From contig NZ_KB913031.1 in the NCBI RefSeq assembly GCF_000384155.1, forward strand, positions 2,598,961-2,662,960: a DNA stretch of 64,000 bases, given 5' to 3'. The number at the start of each line of letters is the position of its first letter. Position 1 is the first letter of the stretch. Source of the DNA: Methylophilus sp. 42 (GTDB taxonomy: Bacteria > Pseudomonadota > Gammaproteobacteria > Burkholderiales > Methylophilaceae). A program made the translations under genes and the position numbers. A model generated the notes under the pieces. It saw only the letters and a list, made by a program, of their open reading frames with translations. It was not told the origin of the DNA and made no database searches. Positions 17,624 through 26,556 of the stretch are shown here, piece by piece.

Positions 17624-18957
17624 TACAAGCTCTCCACGATGGCGGCTCGCGTTGTTTGTACCAGATGCGCAATATCGGCTGCGGTCAGACAATAGGGCGG
17701 CATCCAGTACACCGTGTTGCCTATCGGCCTTAACAGCAAGCCATGCTTCAAGGCAGTGGCATAGCAGTCACGGGCAAATTGCTGGTTCCGGGTATCCACT
17801 TCAAATGCAGTAATCATGCCGCGTTGCCGCACATGCCCCAGCGGCAAATCATATCCTGTGGCCGCCGACCATAATTGCTGCGCAGTGTGCTGGTTATCAC
17901 CAAGTACATCACGCGTTTCAAACAGTTTCAAGGTTGCCAATGCGGCAGCACACGCCAAGGGATTGCCGGTGTAGCTATGACTATGCAAAAAACCTTTTAC
18001 TGTCTGGTCATGATAAAAGGCCTGATAAACCTTATCGGTCGTCAGCACCACCGACAGCGGCAAATAACCGCCGGTAATACCTTTTGAAAGGCAGATAAAA
18101 TCCGCAATATCACTCACGCGCTCACCCGCTTGCTCACATGCAAACAAAGTGCCGGTGCGGCCAAAACCGACGGCGATTTCATCAGCGATGATATGCACCT
18201 GGTAACAGCTGCAAATTTCACGCGCCCGCTGCAAATACACCGGGTGATACATTGCCATGCCCGCAGCACCTTGTACCAGCGGCTCAATAATAAACGCGGC
18301 TAATTCGGCATGATGCTCAGCCACATACGTTTCCAGAGCCTCGGCACAACGTAAAGCGTAAGCCTCGTCTGATTCACCTGATTCAGCCAAACGACTATCC
18401 GGACTCGGCATTTGCGCCGATTGTAGAATCAATGGCGCATAGGTATCTTTAAAAATCGCTACATCAGTGACACTAAGCGCCCCTAATGTTTCGCCGTGAT
18501 AACTGTTTTGCAGGCTGATAAATTTGGTTTTTTGCGGCTGCCCAATATTGCGCCAATAATGAAAACTCATTTTGAGCGCAATCTCGGTAGCACTGGCGCC
18601 GTCTGAGCCATAAAACGCGTGGCCCAAGCCTGTTAACGCGGCAAGTTTTTCTGACAACTCAACGACGGGCGCATGTGTAAACCCGGCCAGCATCACGTGC
18701 TCCAACTGATCAAGCTGCGCTTTGATCGCATCTTTAATCACCGGCTGGTTATGCCCAAACAGATTCACCCACCAGCTACTCACCGCATCCAGATAAGCTT
18801 TGCCTTCGCTATCGAACAGCCATGCACCTTCGCCGCGGGCAATAGGCACCAGCGGGTAACGTTCGTGGTGTTTCATTTGCGTGCAAGGATGCCAGACGGC
18901 TTGCAGGGAGCGAGACAGAAGAAGTTGATTTGATAAAGGCTGGCTATTATTTTTCAA
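17623..18957 (-). CDS. bioA: Adenosylmethionine-8-amino-7-oxononanoate aminotransferase (BioA)
   Basis: This PLP enzyme moves an amino group from S-adenosylmethionine to 8-amino-7-oxononanoate in biotin synthesis. The 444 residues cover the whole class III aminotransferase fold: HPCTQMKHHERYPLV near the start with a BioA-type substrate loop, FYGSDGASATEIALKMS, the cofactor stretch IIADEIAVGFGRTG and the PLP lysine in CLSKGITGGYLPLS. No other biotin genes lie beside it, so the pathway must be completed elsewhere. Its stop overlaps the dacB start by one base, an odd partner for a biotin gene and probably only a packing effect. Confidence 0.95.
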   Translation of the reverse strand: MKNNSQPLSNQLLLSRSLQAVWHPCTQMKHHERYPLVPIARGEGAWLFDSEGKAYLDAVSSWWVNLFGHNQPVIKDAIKAQLDQLEHVMLAGFTHAPVVELSEKLAALTGLGHAFYGSDGASATEIALKMSFHYWRNIGQPQKTKFISLQNSYHGETLGALSVTDVAIFKDTYAPLILQSAQMPSPDSRLAESGESDEAYALRCAEALETYVAEHHAELAAFIIEPLVQGAAGMAMYHPVYLQRAREICSCYQVHIIADEIAVGFGRTGTLFACEQAGERVSDIADFICLSKGITGGYLPLSVVLTTDKVYQAFYHDQTVKGFLHSHSYTGNPLACAAALATLKLFETRDVLGDNQHTAQQLWSAATGYDLPLGHVRQRGMITAFEVDTRNQQFARDCYATALKHGLLLRPIGNTVYWMPPYCLTAADIAHLVQTTRAAIVESL

Positions 18958-19010
18958 GAGCGTTGAGTTCCATGACTTGAGCGGCAGTAGGTAACACCAT
19001 GTGCATGCGA

Positions 19011-19310
19011 CTAATGGTAATCATTTTCCCGCTGGTGTTTGATCGCAAGAATGAGTACTTTATGTTCCAGCCTGTCGTAATGGTAGCTGGCCACATATCC
19101 AGTCCTTCCGTGAGAAATCACTAGCTCTCTCAATGCAAGTCCGACTAAGCGACCGGCCAACGGGTGGTCTGCAAGCATTGCTATCGCACTTTTGATAATT
19201 TCAAATACGTCCAAGGCCGCTTCTGGATCTTTTTCAAACAGAAAAAGACTTAATCTGAGAAGGTCACTTTGTGACTCTAACGAGTATTCAAGTGTGGCTT
19301 TAGCAACCAT
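19011..19310 (-). CDS. RelE/ParE-family toxin of a toxin-antitoxin pair
   Basis: A 99-residue protein with the RelE/ParE toxin fold: a helical N-terminal part (ESQSDLLRLSLFLFEKDPEAALDVFEIIKSAIAML), then the conserved turn ADHPLAGRLVG and the C-terminal strands ELVISHGRTGYVASYHYD and HKVLILAIKHQREN. Either a gyrase poison (ParE) or an mRNA interferase (RelE) is possible, and the sequence alone leans to ParE. Its ATG overlaps the antitoxin stop by one base (TAATG), the common antitoxin-first arrangement. Confidence 0.85.
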   Translation of the reverse strand: MVAKATLEYSLESQSDLLRLSLFLFEKDPEAALDVFEIIKSAIAMLADHPLAGRLVGLALRELVISHGRTGYVASYHYDRLEHKVLILAIKHQRENDYH

Positions 19311-19594
19311 TATTTCTTATCTCTTACCGGGATAAGCGCTGGCAGTGGTTCACCCTTGAGCTTTGCATAGATGTAAGCATGCACATCCTCTGCAGCGTAA
19401 GAAATACCAGTTTCTTTGTAATGTTTGAGCGAAGCTTCTGCACGCGCCAAAAATGCTTGATCTTCTTCGATGCGCTGAGCCTCCGTCGCGATCGCATCCA
19501 CCATGAATGCATGCGCACTTTTGCCACTCGCTTCTGCAAGTTTCGCCACGCGCTCTTTAAGTTCTTCCGAAAGCTTTAAACTGGTTGTAGCCAT
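19310..19594 (-). CDS. Ribbon-helix-helix antitoxin (ParD/CopG-like)
   Basis: The 94-residue product begins MATTSLKLSEELKERVAKLA, a ribbon-helix-helix DNA-binding domain, and continues with the helix SAHAFMVDAIATEAQRI. A C-terminal arm follows that should wrap the toxin. I start it at the ATG at 19594 because AAAGG lies 7 bases upstream. A longer frame to 19627 would begin inside the operator. A middle ATG at 19609 is also possible. The protein very likely represses its own promoter through the palindrome immediately upstream. Confidence 0.85.
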   Translation of the reverse strand: MATTSLKLSEELKERVAKLAEASGKSAHAFMVDAIATEAQRIEEDQAFLARAEASLKHYKETGISYAAEDVHAYIYAKLKGEPLPALIPVRDKK

Positions 19595-19617
19595 TGCAGG
19601 GCCTTTCATATACAAAA

Positions 19618-19635
19618 GTGTTACCAAGGTAACAC
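19618..19635. promoter_or_regulatory. Palindromic operator of the toxin-antitoxin operon
   Basis: An exact inverted repeat, GTGTTACC and GGTAACAC separated by two bases, sits 23 bases upstream of the antitoxin ATG. This is the expected size and place for a ribbon-helix-helix antitoxin operator. Confidence 0.78.
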
Positions 19636-19704
19636 CTCAACCTTTACCTGTCAAACGCCGCTTTGTGATATAGTTCGCATCTTATTGATTTATATGCATA
19701 ATCC

Positions 19705-21639
19705 ATGCAAAAAACCCGCAAACATCTCGAACTGCTCGCCCCGGCCAAAAATGCCGATTACGGCATTGAAGCCATTAATCACGGCGCCGATGCGGTGTAT
19801 ATCGGCGGCCCGGCCTTTGGTGCGCGCGCCAAGGCGCCGAATACGGTGCAGGACATTGCGCGCCTGGTGCAACATGCGCATAAATTTCATGCCGAAGTGT
19901 TTGTCGCACTGAATACCATCTTTCACGATAACGAGCTTGAAGGCGTGCGCCAGCTGGTGCATCAACTGTATGACAGCGGCGTCGACGCCCTGATTGTGCA
20001 GGACATGGGCTTGCTGGAACTGGATTTACCACCTATCCAGCTACATGCCAGCACCCAAACCGATATCCGCACCGTTGAAAAAGCACAGTTTCTGGACCAG
20101 GTAGGCTTTAGCCAGATTGTGCTGGCGCGTGAGCTGGATATTGCCACGGTGAGAAAAATCGCAGACGCGACCACAGCCAATCTGGAATACTTTATCCACG
20201 GCGCACTATGTGTGGCGTTTAGCGGTCAGTGCTTTATCAGTCACGCGCATACGGGGCGTAGCGCCAACCGTGGCGAATGCTCGCAGGAATGCCGCTTGCC
20301 TTATACGCTGGAAGACCAGAAAGGCCGCATCATCGGCAAAGACAAACATTATTTGTCGATGAAAGATAACGACCAGAGTGCCAACCTGCGCGCCCTGATC
20401 GCAGCGGGCGTGAGCAGCTTCAAGATTGAAGGTCGCTACAAAGACCTGCCTTATGTCAAAAATGCCACGGCGCATTATCGCGAGTTGCTGGACGAGATTC
20501 TGGAAGAGATGCCGCAATACGCTAAATCTTCCGCCGGTCACGCTACTTACACCTTCACGCCGCAGCCGGAAAAAACCTTTAACCGTAGTGCCACCGATTA
20601 TTTTGCCAATGGCCGCCAGGCGGATATTGGTGCGTTTGATACTCCAAAATTCTCGGGAGAAACATTGGGTACGGTACGCAAAGTCGGTAAGGATTTTATC
20701 GATGTGGCCACTGACATTGCATTGCACAATGGTGACGGCGTCTGCTTTTTTGATGTGCATAAAGAGTTGGTCGGCTTGCGTGTGAACACGGTACAGGCAC
20801 TGGACAAATACACGTACCGCCTGTTTCCAAACGAAATGCCAGCGGATATCCGCAACAATACGCAACTGTATCGCAACCGCGACCATGCGTTTATGCGCTT
20901 ACTGGAAAAAGACTCAGCCACACGCAAAATCGCACTGGATGCTGTGTTTTACGAAACCAAAGATGGCTTTGCACTCACACTGAATGACGAACAAGGCTTT
21001 AGCGCCACGGCTCAATACGATGCCGAGAAACAGCTTGCTAACGACACGCAAAAAGCCGAAGCCTCGCTCAGGGAGAATCTAGCCAAACTAGGCAATACCG
21101 ACTTTGTTGCCAGAGAAATCAGCCTGGAACTCACTCAATTCTGGTTTTTACCAGCTTCCGCCGTTAATCAATTACGCCGTGATGCTGTTGAACAATTGCT
21201 GGAAATCAGAACCATGGGCTATGAGCGCCCGCCACTACGCGCTACGGCCGAACCACCAGCCATTTACCCGCAAGATAGCCTGAGCTACCTGGCCAACGTC
21301 TACAACCAGAAAGCACGCGACTTTTATCACAAGCACGGCGTCAAACTGATCGCCAGCGCCTATGAAGCCAATGAAGAGCTGGACGAAGTGCCGGTCATGA
21401 TCACCAAACACTGTTTACGCTTTAGCCACGGCTTGTGTCCAAAAGAGGCTAAAGGCGTGATTGGCGTACAAGGCACAGTGACGGCAGAGCCGATGACGCT
21501 TATCAGCGGCAACGATCGCTATACGCTCAAATTTGACTGCAAACCATGCGAAATGCATGTCATGGGCAAAGTGCGCAAGCATATTTTGCAAATTGCACCA
21601 CCGCAGCCGGTTACTTTCTTCGACAAACGCCCGGCCTAA
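19705..21639 (+). CDS. U32-family protein, RlhA-like (23S rRNA C2501 hydroxylation)
   Basis: The 644-residue protein belongs to the U32 'collagenase-like' family, now known to contain RNA hydroxylation factors. N-terminal blocks are KHLELLAPAKNADYGIEAINHGADAVYIGG and IQLHASTQTD. The four-cysteine iron-sulfur region is visible around CVAFSGQCFIS and NRGECSQECRLPY. A long C-terminal extension with more cysteines (CLRFSHGLCPK, FDCKPCEMHV) makes it the length of E. coli RlhA (YdcP) rather than of the shorter TrhP (YegQ). Role assignment rests on length and domain order only. Confidence 0.78.
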   Translation: MQKTRKHLELLAPAKNADYGIEAINHGADAVYIGGPAFGARAKAPNTVQDIARLVQHAHKFHAEVFVALNTIFHDNELEGVRQLVHQLYDSGVDALIVQDMGLLELDLPPIQLHASTQTDIRTVEKAQFLDQVGFSQIVLARELDIATVRKIADATTANLEYFIHGALCVAFSGQCFISHAHTGRSANRGECSQECRLPYTLEDQKGRIIGKDKHYLSMKDNDQSANLRALIAAGVSSFKIEGRYKDLPYVKNATAHYRELLDEILEEMPQYAKSSAGHATYTFTPQPEKTFNRSATDYFANGRQADIGAFDTPKFSGETLGTVRKVGKDFIDVATDIALHNGDGVCFFDVHKELVGLRVNTVQALDKYTYRLFPNEMPADIRNNTQLYRNRDHAFMRLLEKDSATRKIALDAVFYETKDGFALTLNDEQGFSATAQYDAEKQLANDTQKAEASLRENLAKLGNTDFVAREISLELTQFWFLPASAVNQLRRDAVEQLLEIRTMGYERPPLRATAEPPAIYPQDSLSYLANVYNQKARDFYHKHGVKLIASAYEANEELDEVPVMITKHCLRFSHGLCPKEAKGVIGVQGTVTAEPMTLISGNDRYTLKFDCKPCEMHVMGKVRKHILQIAPPQPVTFFDKRPA

Positions 21640-21713
21640 ATGCATCGCCTTGGTCATTTGCCAAGGCTATTGTTTTCAGGCAAGCTTTGAGCACCTTAAC
21701 ATTATCATCGGCC

Positions 21714-22355
21714 ATGACTGAATACGCCTACCTGCTCAAAGTCGCAATTGCCCTCATCGCCATTGTCAATCCGATTGGCAGCCTGCCGATCTTTATCAGC
21801 GCCACCAGCGGCTGGAGCAAGGCTGAACGGGCGCGCACCGCACGCACGGTAGCGATCACCGTCATGATTGTATTAGGTGTCTCCGCTTTTATTGGTGACC
21901 TGATTCTGGATTTCTTCGGCATCACCATTCCCTCGTTTCAAGTCGGCGGCGGCATCTTACTCCTGCTGATTTCGATCTCGATGATGCATGGCAAACAAAG
22001 CGGCACACGCCAAACCGCCGAAGAAGCACAAGACTTAAGCGAGCGTGAGGTAATTGCAATTGTGCCGCTCAGCATCCCGCTACTGGCCGGGCCAGGGGCA
22101 ATTTCCAGCATGATTCTTACCGCACAACAGCATCCCGGCTTTTGGGGGCACATCAGCCTGATGCTACCGATTGCACTCATTGCACTGTTTATCTGGGGAT
22201 TATTGCAACTCGCCGATGGTATTACACACTACCTCGGCACCATAGGTATCAATATTGTTACGCGCTTGATGGGGCTGATTCTGGCGGCAATGTCGGTGGA
22301 ATTTATCGCGCATGGGTTGACCGGGTTGTTTCCGCAACTCGCTGGAGCCGCATAG
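21714..22355 (+). CDS. MarC-family integral membrane protein
   Basis: A 213-residue protein with about six membrane helices. The start MTEYAYLLKVAIALIAIVNPIG and the conserved NPIGSLPIF and LLAGPGAISSMIL blocks identify the MarC/UPF0056 family, of unknown transport role despite the historical link to antibiotic resistance. An open frame extends upstream to 21546 but would overlap the U32 gene and add a non-membrane stretch, so I use the ATG at 21714. Confidence 0.88.
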   Translation: MTEYAYLLKVAIALIAIVNPIGSLPIFISATSGWSKAERARTARTVAITVMIVLGVSAFIGDLILDFFGITIPSFQVGGGILLLLISISMMHGKQSGTRQTAEEAQDLSEREVIAIVPLSIPLLAGPGAISSMILTAQQHPGFWGHISLMLPIALIALFIWGLLQLADGITHYLGTIGINIVTRLMGLILAAMSVEFIAHGLTGLFPQLAGAA

Positions 22356-22440
22356 TAAAACAATCGCACACAGCTAAATTAACCCTCCCCCAATCAATCA
22401 CTTAGCGGTAAAATAGCGCTTTTAACGAAACCTGCGTATT

Positions 22441-22932
22441 TTGAATTCCTCCGCTTCAAATCCATCGAAATCCTCCCAGCAATGGAAGCCTAACGTCACC
22501 GTGGCTGCCATCATTGAACAGGACGGCAAGTTTTTGCTGGTTGAGGAAACCACAGACCGTGGCAACCGCTTTAACCAGCCTGCCGGGCACCTGGAAGAAA
22601 ATGAGACGATTATCGCTGCGGCGATCCGTGAGACGCTGGAAGAAACCGCTTACGACTTCACGCCTGAAGCATTGGTGGGCATTTACCACTGGCAACATCC
22701 GCTCAATGGTATTACCTATTTGCGCTTTGCCTTTACCGGCAAGCTGGGCGCGCATTACCCAGCGCAGGCATTGGACGATGGCATACTCCGCACGGTGTGG
22801 AAATCTGAAGCCGAGATCGCTGCGGAAGGCGAGCTGATGCGTAGTCCGCAAGTGTTATTGTGTGTGCAGGATTACCTGGCAGGTAAACGTTATTCTTTAG
22901 ACATTTTGAAGCATTTGGGCCAAGCATTATGA
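22441..22932 (+). CDS. nudJ: NUDIX phosphatase NudJ
   Basis: A NUDIX hydrolase of 163 residues. The Nudix box is G-x5-E-x7-RETLEET (within [20 protein letters not shown]), and the leading [22 protein letters not shown] is characteristic of NudJ, which hydrolyses nucleoside di- and triphosphates and HMP-pyrophosphate. The frame has no ATG near its start. A TTG at 22441 is the first usable initiation codon after an in-frame stop at 22423, and a GTG lies about 60 bases further. Its TGA overlaps the mnmA ATG (ATGA), and the nudJ-mnmA pair is also adjacent in E. coli and many others. Confidence 0.9.
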   Translation: MNSSASNPSKSSQQWKPNVTVAAIIEQDGKFLLVEETTDRGNRFNQPAGHLEENETIIAAAIRETLEETAYDFTPEALVGIYHWQHPLNGITYLRFAFTGKLGAHYPAQALDDGILRTVWKSEAEIAAEGELMRSPQVLLCVQDYLAGKRYSLDILKHLGQAL

Positions 22933-24023
22933 GTAAGCCACATGTCATCGTCGGATTGTCCGGCGGCGTAGATTCCTCCGTCACGGCCTTGTTGTTGAAA
23001 CAACAAGGCTACCAGGTCACCGGTTTGTTTATGAAGAACTGGGAAGACGATGATACTGACGAATACTGTTCTTCACGCCAGGATTTAATTGATGCCGTTT
23101 CGGCGGCTGACAAGATCGGTATCGACATCGAAACCGTGAATTTTAGCGCCGAGTATAAAGAGCGAGTGTTCGCTAACTTTTTACAGGAATACCAGGCTGG
23201 CCGCACGCCTAATCCGGATATTCTGTGTAATGCCGAAATCAAATTCAAGGCATTTTTAGACCATGCCATGGGCATGGGGGCGGATTTGATCGCCACCGGC
23301 CACTATGCGCAAGTACGTGAAAACCCGATTCAACCTGGCAACTTTCAACTGCTCAAAGCCGATGACGGCAGTAAAGACCAAAGTTACTTTTTGTCGCGCC
23401 TGAATCAGGCACAGCTTTCAAAAACACTGTTTCCACTGGGTAAACACCTCAAACGTGAAGTGCGTGAAATTGCACGTGAGCATGGCCTGGCCAATGCAGA
23501 AAAAAAGGATTCCACCGGTATTTGCTTTATTGGCGAACGTCCGTTCCAGGAGTTTTTGCAACGCTATTTACCGCGCCATCCTGGCATCATGCGCACGCCT
23601 GAAGGCAAAGTGGTTGGTGAACACGAAGGCTTGATGTATTACACCATCGGCCAGCGCCAGGGCCTTAAAATTGGCGGTAGCCGCGAGAGCAATGGCGAGC
23701 CATGGTTTGTTGCCGCCAAGCATATGGCGGATAACGAGTTGATTGTCGTGCAAGGTCATGACCACCCACTGCTGCAAAGCGATGGTTTAAAAGCGGGCCA
23801 GTTACATTGGATCAGCGGTGAAGAGCCTCAAACTAACTGGGTATATGCGGCCAAAACACGTTACCGCCAACCCGATGCGCCTTGTGAAGTGGATGCGGTG
23901 AATGCTGAAGAAGCCACCATTCGCTTTGGCCAGCACCAGTGGGCCATCACCCCTGGTCAGAGCGTGGTGGTGTATGAAAGTAATGTCTGCCTGGGCGGCG
24001 GCATTATTACCGGCGCCATTTAA
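22929..24023 (+). CDS. mnmA: tRNA-specific 2-thiouridylase MnmA
   Basis: MnmA thiolates uridine 34 of the tRNAs for Lys, Glu and Gln. The 364 residues begin with the PP-loop ATPase motif LSGGVDSSV (about residues 9-17). The two catalytic cysteines are in [12 protein letters not shown] (about 100) and [14 protein letters not shown] (about 198). The central domain and the C-terminal beta-barrel, with [13 protein letters not shown], are intact. Translation is coupled to nudJ by a four-base overlap. Confidence 0.97.
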   Translation: MSKPHVIVGLSGGVDSSVTALLLKQQGYQVTGLFMKNWEDDDTDEYCSSRQDLIDAVSAADKIGIDIETVNFSAEYKERVFANFLQEYQAGRTPNPDILCNAEIKFKAFLDHAMGMGADLIATGHYAQVRENPIQPGNFQLLKADDGSKDQSYFLSRLNQAQLSKTLFPLGKHLKREVREIAREHGLANAEKKDSTGICFIGERPFQEFLQRYLPRHPGIMRTPEGKVVGEHEGLMYYTIGQRQGLKIGGSRESNGEPWFVAAKHMADNELIVVQGHDHPLLQSDGLKAGQLHWISGEEPQTNWVYAAKTRYRQPDAPCEVDAVNAEEATIRFGQHQWAITPGQSVVVYESNVCLGGGIITGAI

Positions 24024-24103
24024 CCCATTCGCAAGGCATGGTTATTGCTTCTGCTTGCATAATATAATCAAAATGAACGCCAAGTGACGAGGAATGACAC
24101 CTA

Positions 24104-24433
24104 ATGGCCTACGTATTAAAAAATAAAGAAGGTGCAATTATTGCGACAAGCCCAGATACGCAAGTGGCCGCAGACTGGGTTGAAATTGATAATGCAGATA
24201 CCGAATATCTGTGTTTTCTGGATGATGAGCTAAAAAAACATCACACCTTTCGTGAAAGTGATATCCAGTTGGCACGTGTGCTGGAAGACTTAATCAGCAT
24301 ATTGATTGATCGCAGCCTGATCAGCTTTACTGACTTCCCTAGCCCGGCGCAAAAACGCCTGAATGAACGGCAAACCCTGCGTCATAAAAACAACCTGCAA
24401 TTGCTGGCTGACGACGACATACCGCCGCTGTAA
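24104..24433 (+). CDS. Conserved hypothetical protein
   Basis: A 109-residue soluble protein that I do not recognise with certainty. It begins MAYVLKNKEGAIIATS, has an acidic middle (NADTEYLCFLDDEL) and a helical second half with ARVLEDLISILIDRSLISFTDFP and KRLNERQTLRHKNN. Small proteins of this shape are often labelled 'tryptophan synthase beta-like' in pseudomonads, without evidence of any such role. It lies 80 bases after mnmA on the same strand. An inverted repeat (CAGGAATT and AATTCCTG, 24448-24479) after the stop may be a weak terminator. Confidence 0.6.
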   Translation: MAYVLKNKEGAIIATSPDTQVAADWVEIDNADTEYLCFLDDELKKHHTFRESDIQLARVLEDLISILIDRSLISFTDFPSPAQKRLNERQTLRHKNNLQLLADDDIPPL

Positions 24434-24663
24434 TCCCTATGCACGTGCAGGAATTGTCTGCTTAATCAGAAAATTCCTGTAACAATACTGTACGCCCCGC
24501 CCTGCTGCCTGATATCTATATATGTTGCAGCGGACAGCTTCACCAGCTACAAAAGTGTTCACTCACTTATACCCTGCCTCAGCAATCGACAAAGCTTTTA
24601 ATTCAGCATCATTGCTCACCCATGTCGCATAATCTCAATGCCTATTGCCACCTATAGTTGAAA

Positions 24664-24693
24664 TTGACAATCATTCTCATTATCAATTAGCAT
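24664..24693 (+). promoter_or_regulatory. Fur-like box overlapping a sigma-70-type promoter
   Basis: A -35 element TTGACA (24664-24669) and a possible -10 TAGCAT (24688-24693) are 18 bases apart. Overlapping them is a palindrome that on the minus strand reads GATAATGAGAATGATTGTC, 16 of 19 bases of the classic Fur consensus. The rest of the 300-base gap from 24434 holds only the weak inverted repeat noted above. It would put the downstream small frame and protease genes under iron control. Confidence 0.7.
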
Positions 24694-24736
24694 ATAGATT
24701 CCCAAAGGATTTATAAAATAATGAGGAGAGGTTCAC

Positions 24737-24811
24737 ATGACACGCATTCACGGCGTACTGATTTCACTGGCATGCATATTTGCCGCGAAAAGAAGCAGGG
24801 GGCAGCGATGA
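24737..24811 (+). CDS. Short open frame (24 codons) coupled to the metalloprotease gene
   Basis: A frame of 24 codons, MTRIHGVLISLACIFAAKRS ending RGQR, starts 5 bases after a very strong ribosome binding site (GAGGAGAGG). Its TGA overlaps the ATG of the metalloprotease gene by four bases. The middle, GVLISLACIFAA, is hydrophobic and could be a short membrane segment or leader. It may be a small membrane peptide, or a leader that controls translation of the protease. No homologue is known to me. Confidence 0.5.
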   Translation: MTRIHGVLISLACIFAAKRSRGQR

Positions 24812-25560
24812 GCCCCTGGTTGAAACGTATACGAAACGCATCGCTACTGACATGCCTGCTCTCTGGCACCGCGTGGGGTGGTTACTATCCTATGTACGCG
24901 AGTTGGCCACAGCCTAATGGCATAGGCTCAGACATCACGCTGACCTACAGCTTCAGCAATCTGTTCGACGGCGGCGTGATCAGCACCAATGGGCAATCGC
25001 TTTCAGTAGACATCATGCGCAGCGCATTTGAACAGGCGTTTGCTGACTATGCTGCAGTCTTACCCATTCACTTTATTGAAGTTGCTGACGCCGGCGGCCC
25101 ATTGCCGGAAACCGGGCAATACGATCCCACAGGCTTGGCAGATATCCGTATCGGTGTCGTCCCTTACATCAGCGATGCAAATGCCTACGCTTATTTTCCA
25201 CAAAATACAGCGGCCAATGGACTGGCTGGTGATGTCGTCTTTAATGGCCAGCGTTTTGGCCTGGGCTGGACGCAAACAATCTTCTATTCAGTTGCCCAAC
25301 ATGAACTTGGACACTCTTTAGGCATGGGTCATTACATCAATGCAGATGAGTCGCCTGACGACACAATAGCAAATGCTGCATATACCGGCCCCACTTTCCC
25401 ATTAGATAGCATGATGATCACGGCACTCCAAAATGTATATGGCGCAGGGCTTGGTTCAGTCACACCACTGTCAACGGTGCCTGAACCGAACACCTGGGCA
25501 TTACTGATGGCCGGACTGTCACTGTTAATACTTGGCCGACGAGAAAGAAAGCCCACATGA
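24808..25560 (+). CDS. PEP-CTERM-anchored metzincin metalloprotease, first of a pair
   Basis: An exported zinc protease of 250 residues. From the ATG at 24808 (AGGGGG upstream) a signal peptide ends near GTAWGGYYP. The metzincin motif HELGHSLGMGH gives three zinc histidines and the catalytic glutamate, and PLDSMMI downstream may be the Met-turn. The C-terminal 27 residues are a PEP-CTERM sorting tail: VPEPNTWALLMAG, a hydrophobic helix, then GRRERK, recognised by exosortase (not in this window). A longer frame opens at 24721 but the strong binding site there serves another frame. The stop overlaps the next protease gene (ATGA). Confidence 0.86.
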   Translation: MSPWLKRIRNASLLTCLLSGTAWGGYYPMYASWPQPNGIGSDITLTYSFSNLFDGGVISTNGQSLSVDIMRSAFEQAFADYAAVLPIHFIEVADAGGPLPETGQYDPTGLADIRIGVVPYISDANAYAYFPQNTAANGLAGDVVFNGQRFGLGWTQTIFYSVAQHELGHSLGMGHYINADESPDDTIANAAYTGPTFPLDSMMITALQNVYGAGLGSVTPLSTVPEPNTWALLMAGLSLLILGRRERKPT

Positions 25561-26489
25561 AATCATTACACAAAGTACTCACGGCAGCAGGCTTGCTGCT
25601 CACCCTGCCCGCACATGCCTTGACCATAGAGTTTGACTATACTTATGACACCAGAGGCTTTTTTACCGACCTGACGACAGGCACGCCGATGACTGAACGC
25701 AGGGCTTTACTAGAGCAAGCTGCGTCATTCTATAGTGGCTTTACAGACGCCCTGACCGCCATTACACCACAAGCAGGCGATAGCTGGTCGGTGCAAATCA
25801 CGCATCCAAGCTTAGGCGGCCCCTTGATCACACTGAGCAATATCGATATTGCTGCGGACACCTTGCGTATTTATGTCGGCGGCTCAAACTCTGCGCCCGG
25901 CGTTCTGGGCTTTGCCAACACAGGATTCAATCTGATAGCCAGTGGTTCTGATACCTTTATTGATGCAGTCACCACACGTGGACAAGAAAATACCACTGGA
26001 TCAACAGCAACAGATTATGGAGTTTGGGGCGGGATGATCTGGTTCAATGCTGCCAATGACTGGTATTTTGGCAGCGATACCAGCGGCCTGACCGCTGGCC
26101 ACCCAGACTTCCTGACCACAGCAACACATGAACTTGGGCACATTCTGGGTTACGGCGAAGCAGACTCCTGGCTGGCACAAATTGATAACGGCTACTTCAC
26201 CGGAGCTGCCTCCGTTGCTGCTTACGGCAGCGCCGTGCCACTTGATCAATATGGCAGCCATTGGGCCAATGACACCATGAGCACCTATCAGGGCGTGGCA
26301 CAGGAAACATTGATGGATCCAAGTACAACGCCAGGCACCCGTGAACTACCAACCCTATTAGATTATGCCGCCTTCAAAGATATTGGCTGGCAGGTCAATG
26401 TAACCACTGTGCCTGAACCTGATACTTACGCCCTGCTACTGACAGGGTTGGCTTTGATCGGTTTATCAGCGCGTCGCCGGGCAGCTTAA
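25557..26489 (+). CDS. PEP-CTERM-anchored metalloprotease, second of a pair, atypical zinc motif
   Basis: The 310-residue product has a signal peptide ending in LPAHA. Its protease motif is HELGHILGYGEAD: two zinc histidines and the glutamate are kept, but the third metzincin ligand position is Glu instead of His. A likely Met-turn, ETLMDPSTTPGTRE, lies about 60 residues on. The C-terminus is a PEP-CTERM tail, VPEPDTYALLLTGLALIG followed by SARRR. It is coupled to the preceding gene by ATGA and closed by a strong terminator. It may be active with a Glu-ligated zinc, or have lost activity. Confidence 0.84.
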   Translation: MKSLHKVLTAAGLLLTLPAHALTIEFDYTYDTRGFFTDLTTGTPMTERRALLEQAASFYSGFTDALTAITPQAGDSWSVQITHPSLGGPLITLSNIDIAADTLRIYVGGSNSAPGVLGFANTGFNLIASGSDTFIDAVTTRGQENTTGSTATDYGVWGGMIWFNAANDWYFGSDTSGLTAGHPDFLTTATHELGHILGYGEADSWLAQIDNGYFTGAASVAAYGSAVPLDQYGSHWANDTMSTYQGVAQETLMDPSTTPGTRELPTLLDYAAFKDIGWQVNVTTVPEPDTYALLLTGLALIGLSARRRAA

Positions 26490-26502
26490 GTTCGCCATCC
26501 GT

Positions 26503-26537
26503 AAAAAAAGCCCCAGAATTTTTCTGGGGCTTTTTTT
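26503..26537. terminator. Bidirectional Rho-independent terminator
   Basis: A 9-bp GC-rich stem (GCCCCAGAA at 26510-26518, TTCTGGGGC at 26522-26530) has a 3-base loop and is flanked by A and T runs. It ends the protease operon on the plus strand and the TonB-dependent receptor gene on the minus strand. Confidence 0.9.
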
Positions 26538-26556
26538 AACCGGCTCTTTTGCAAGA

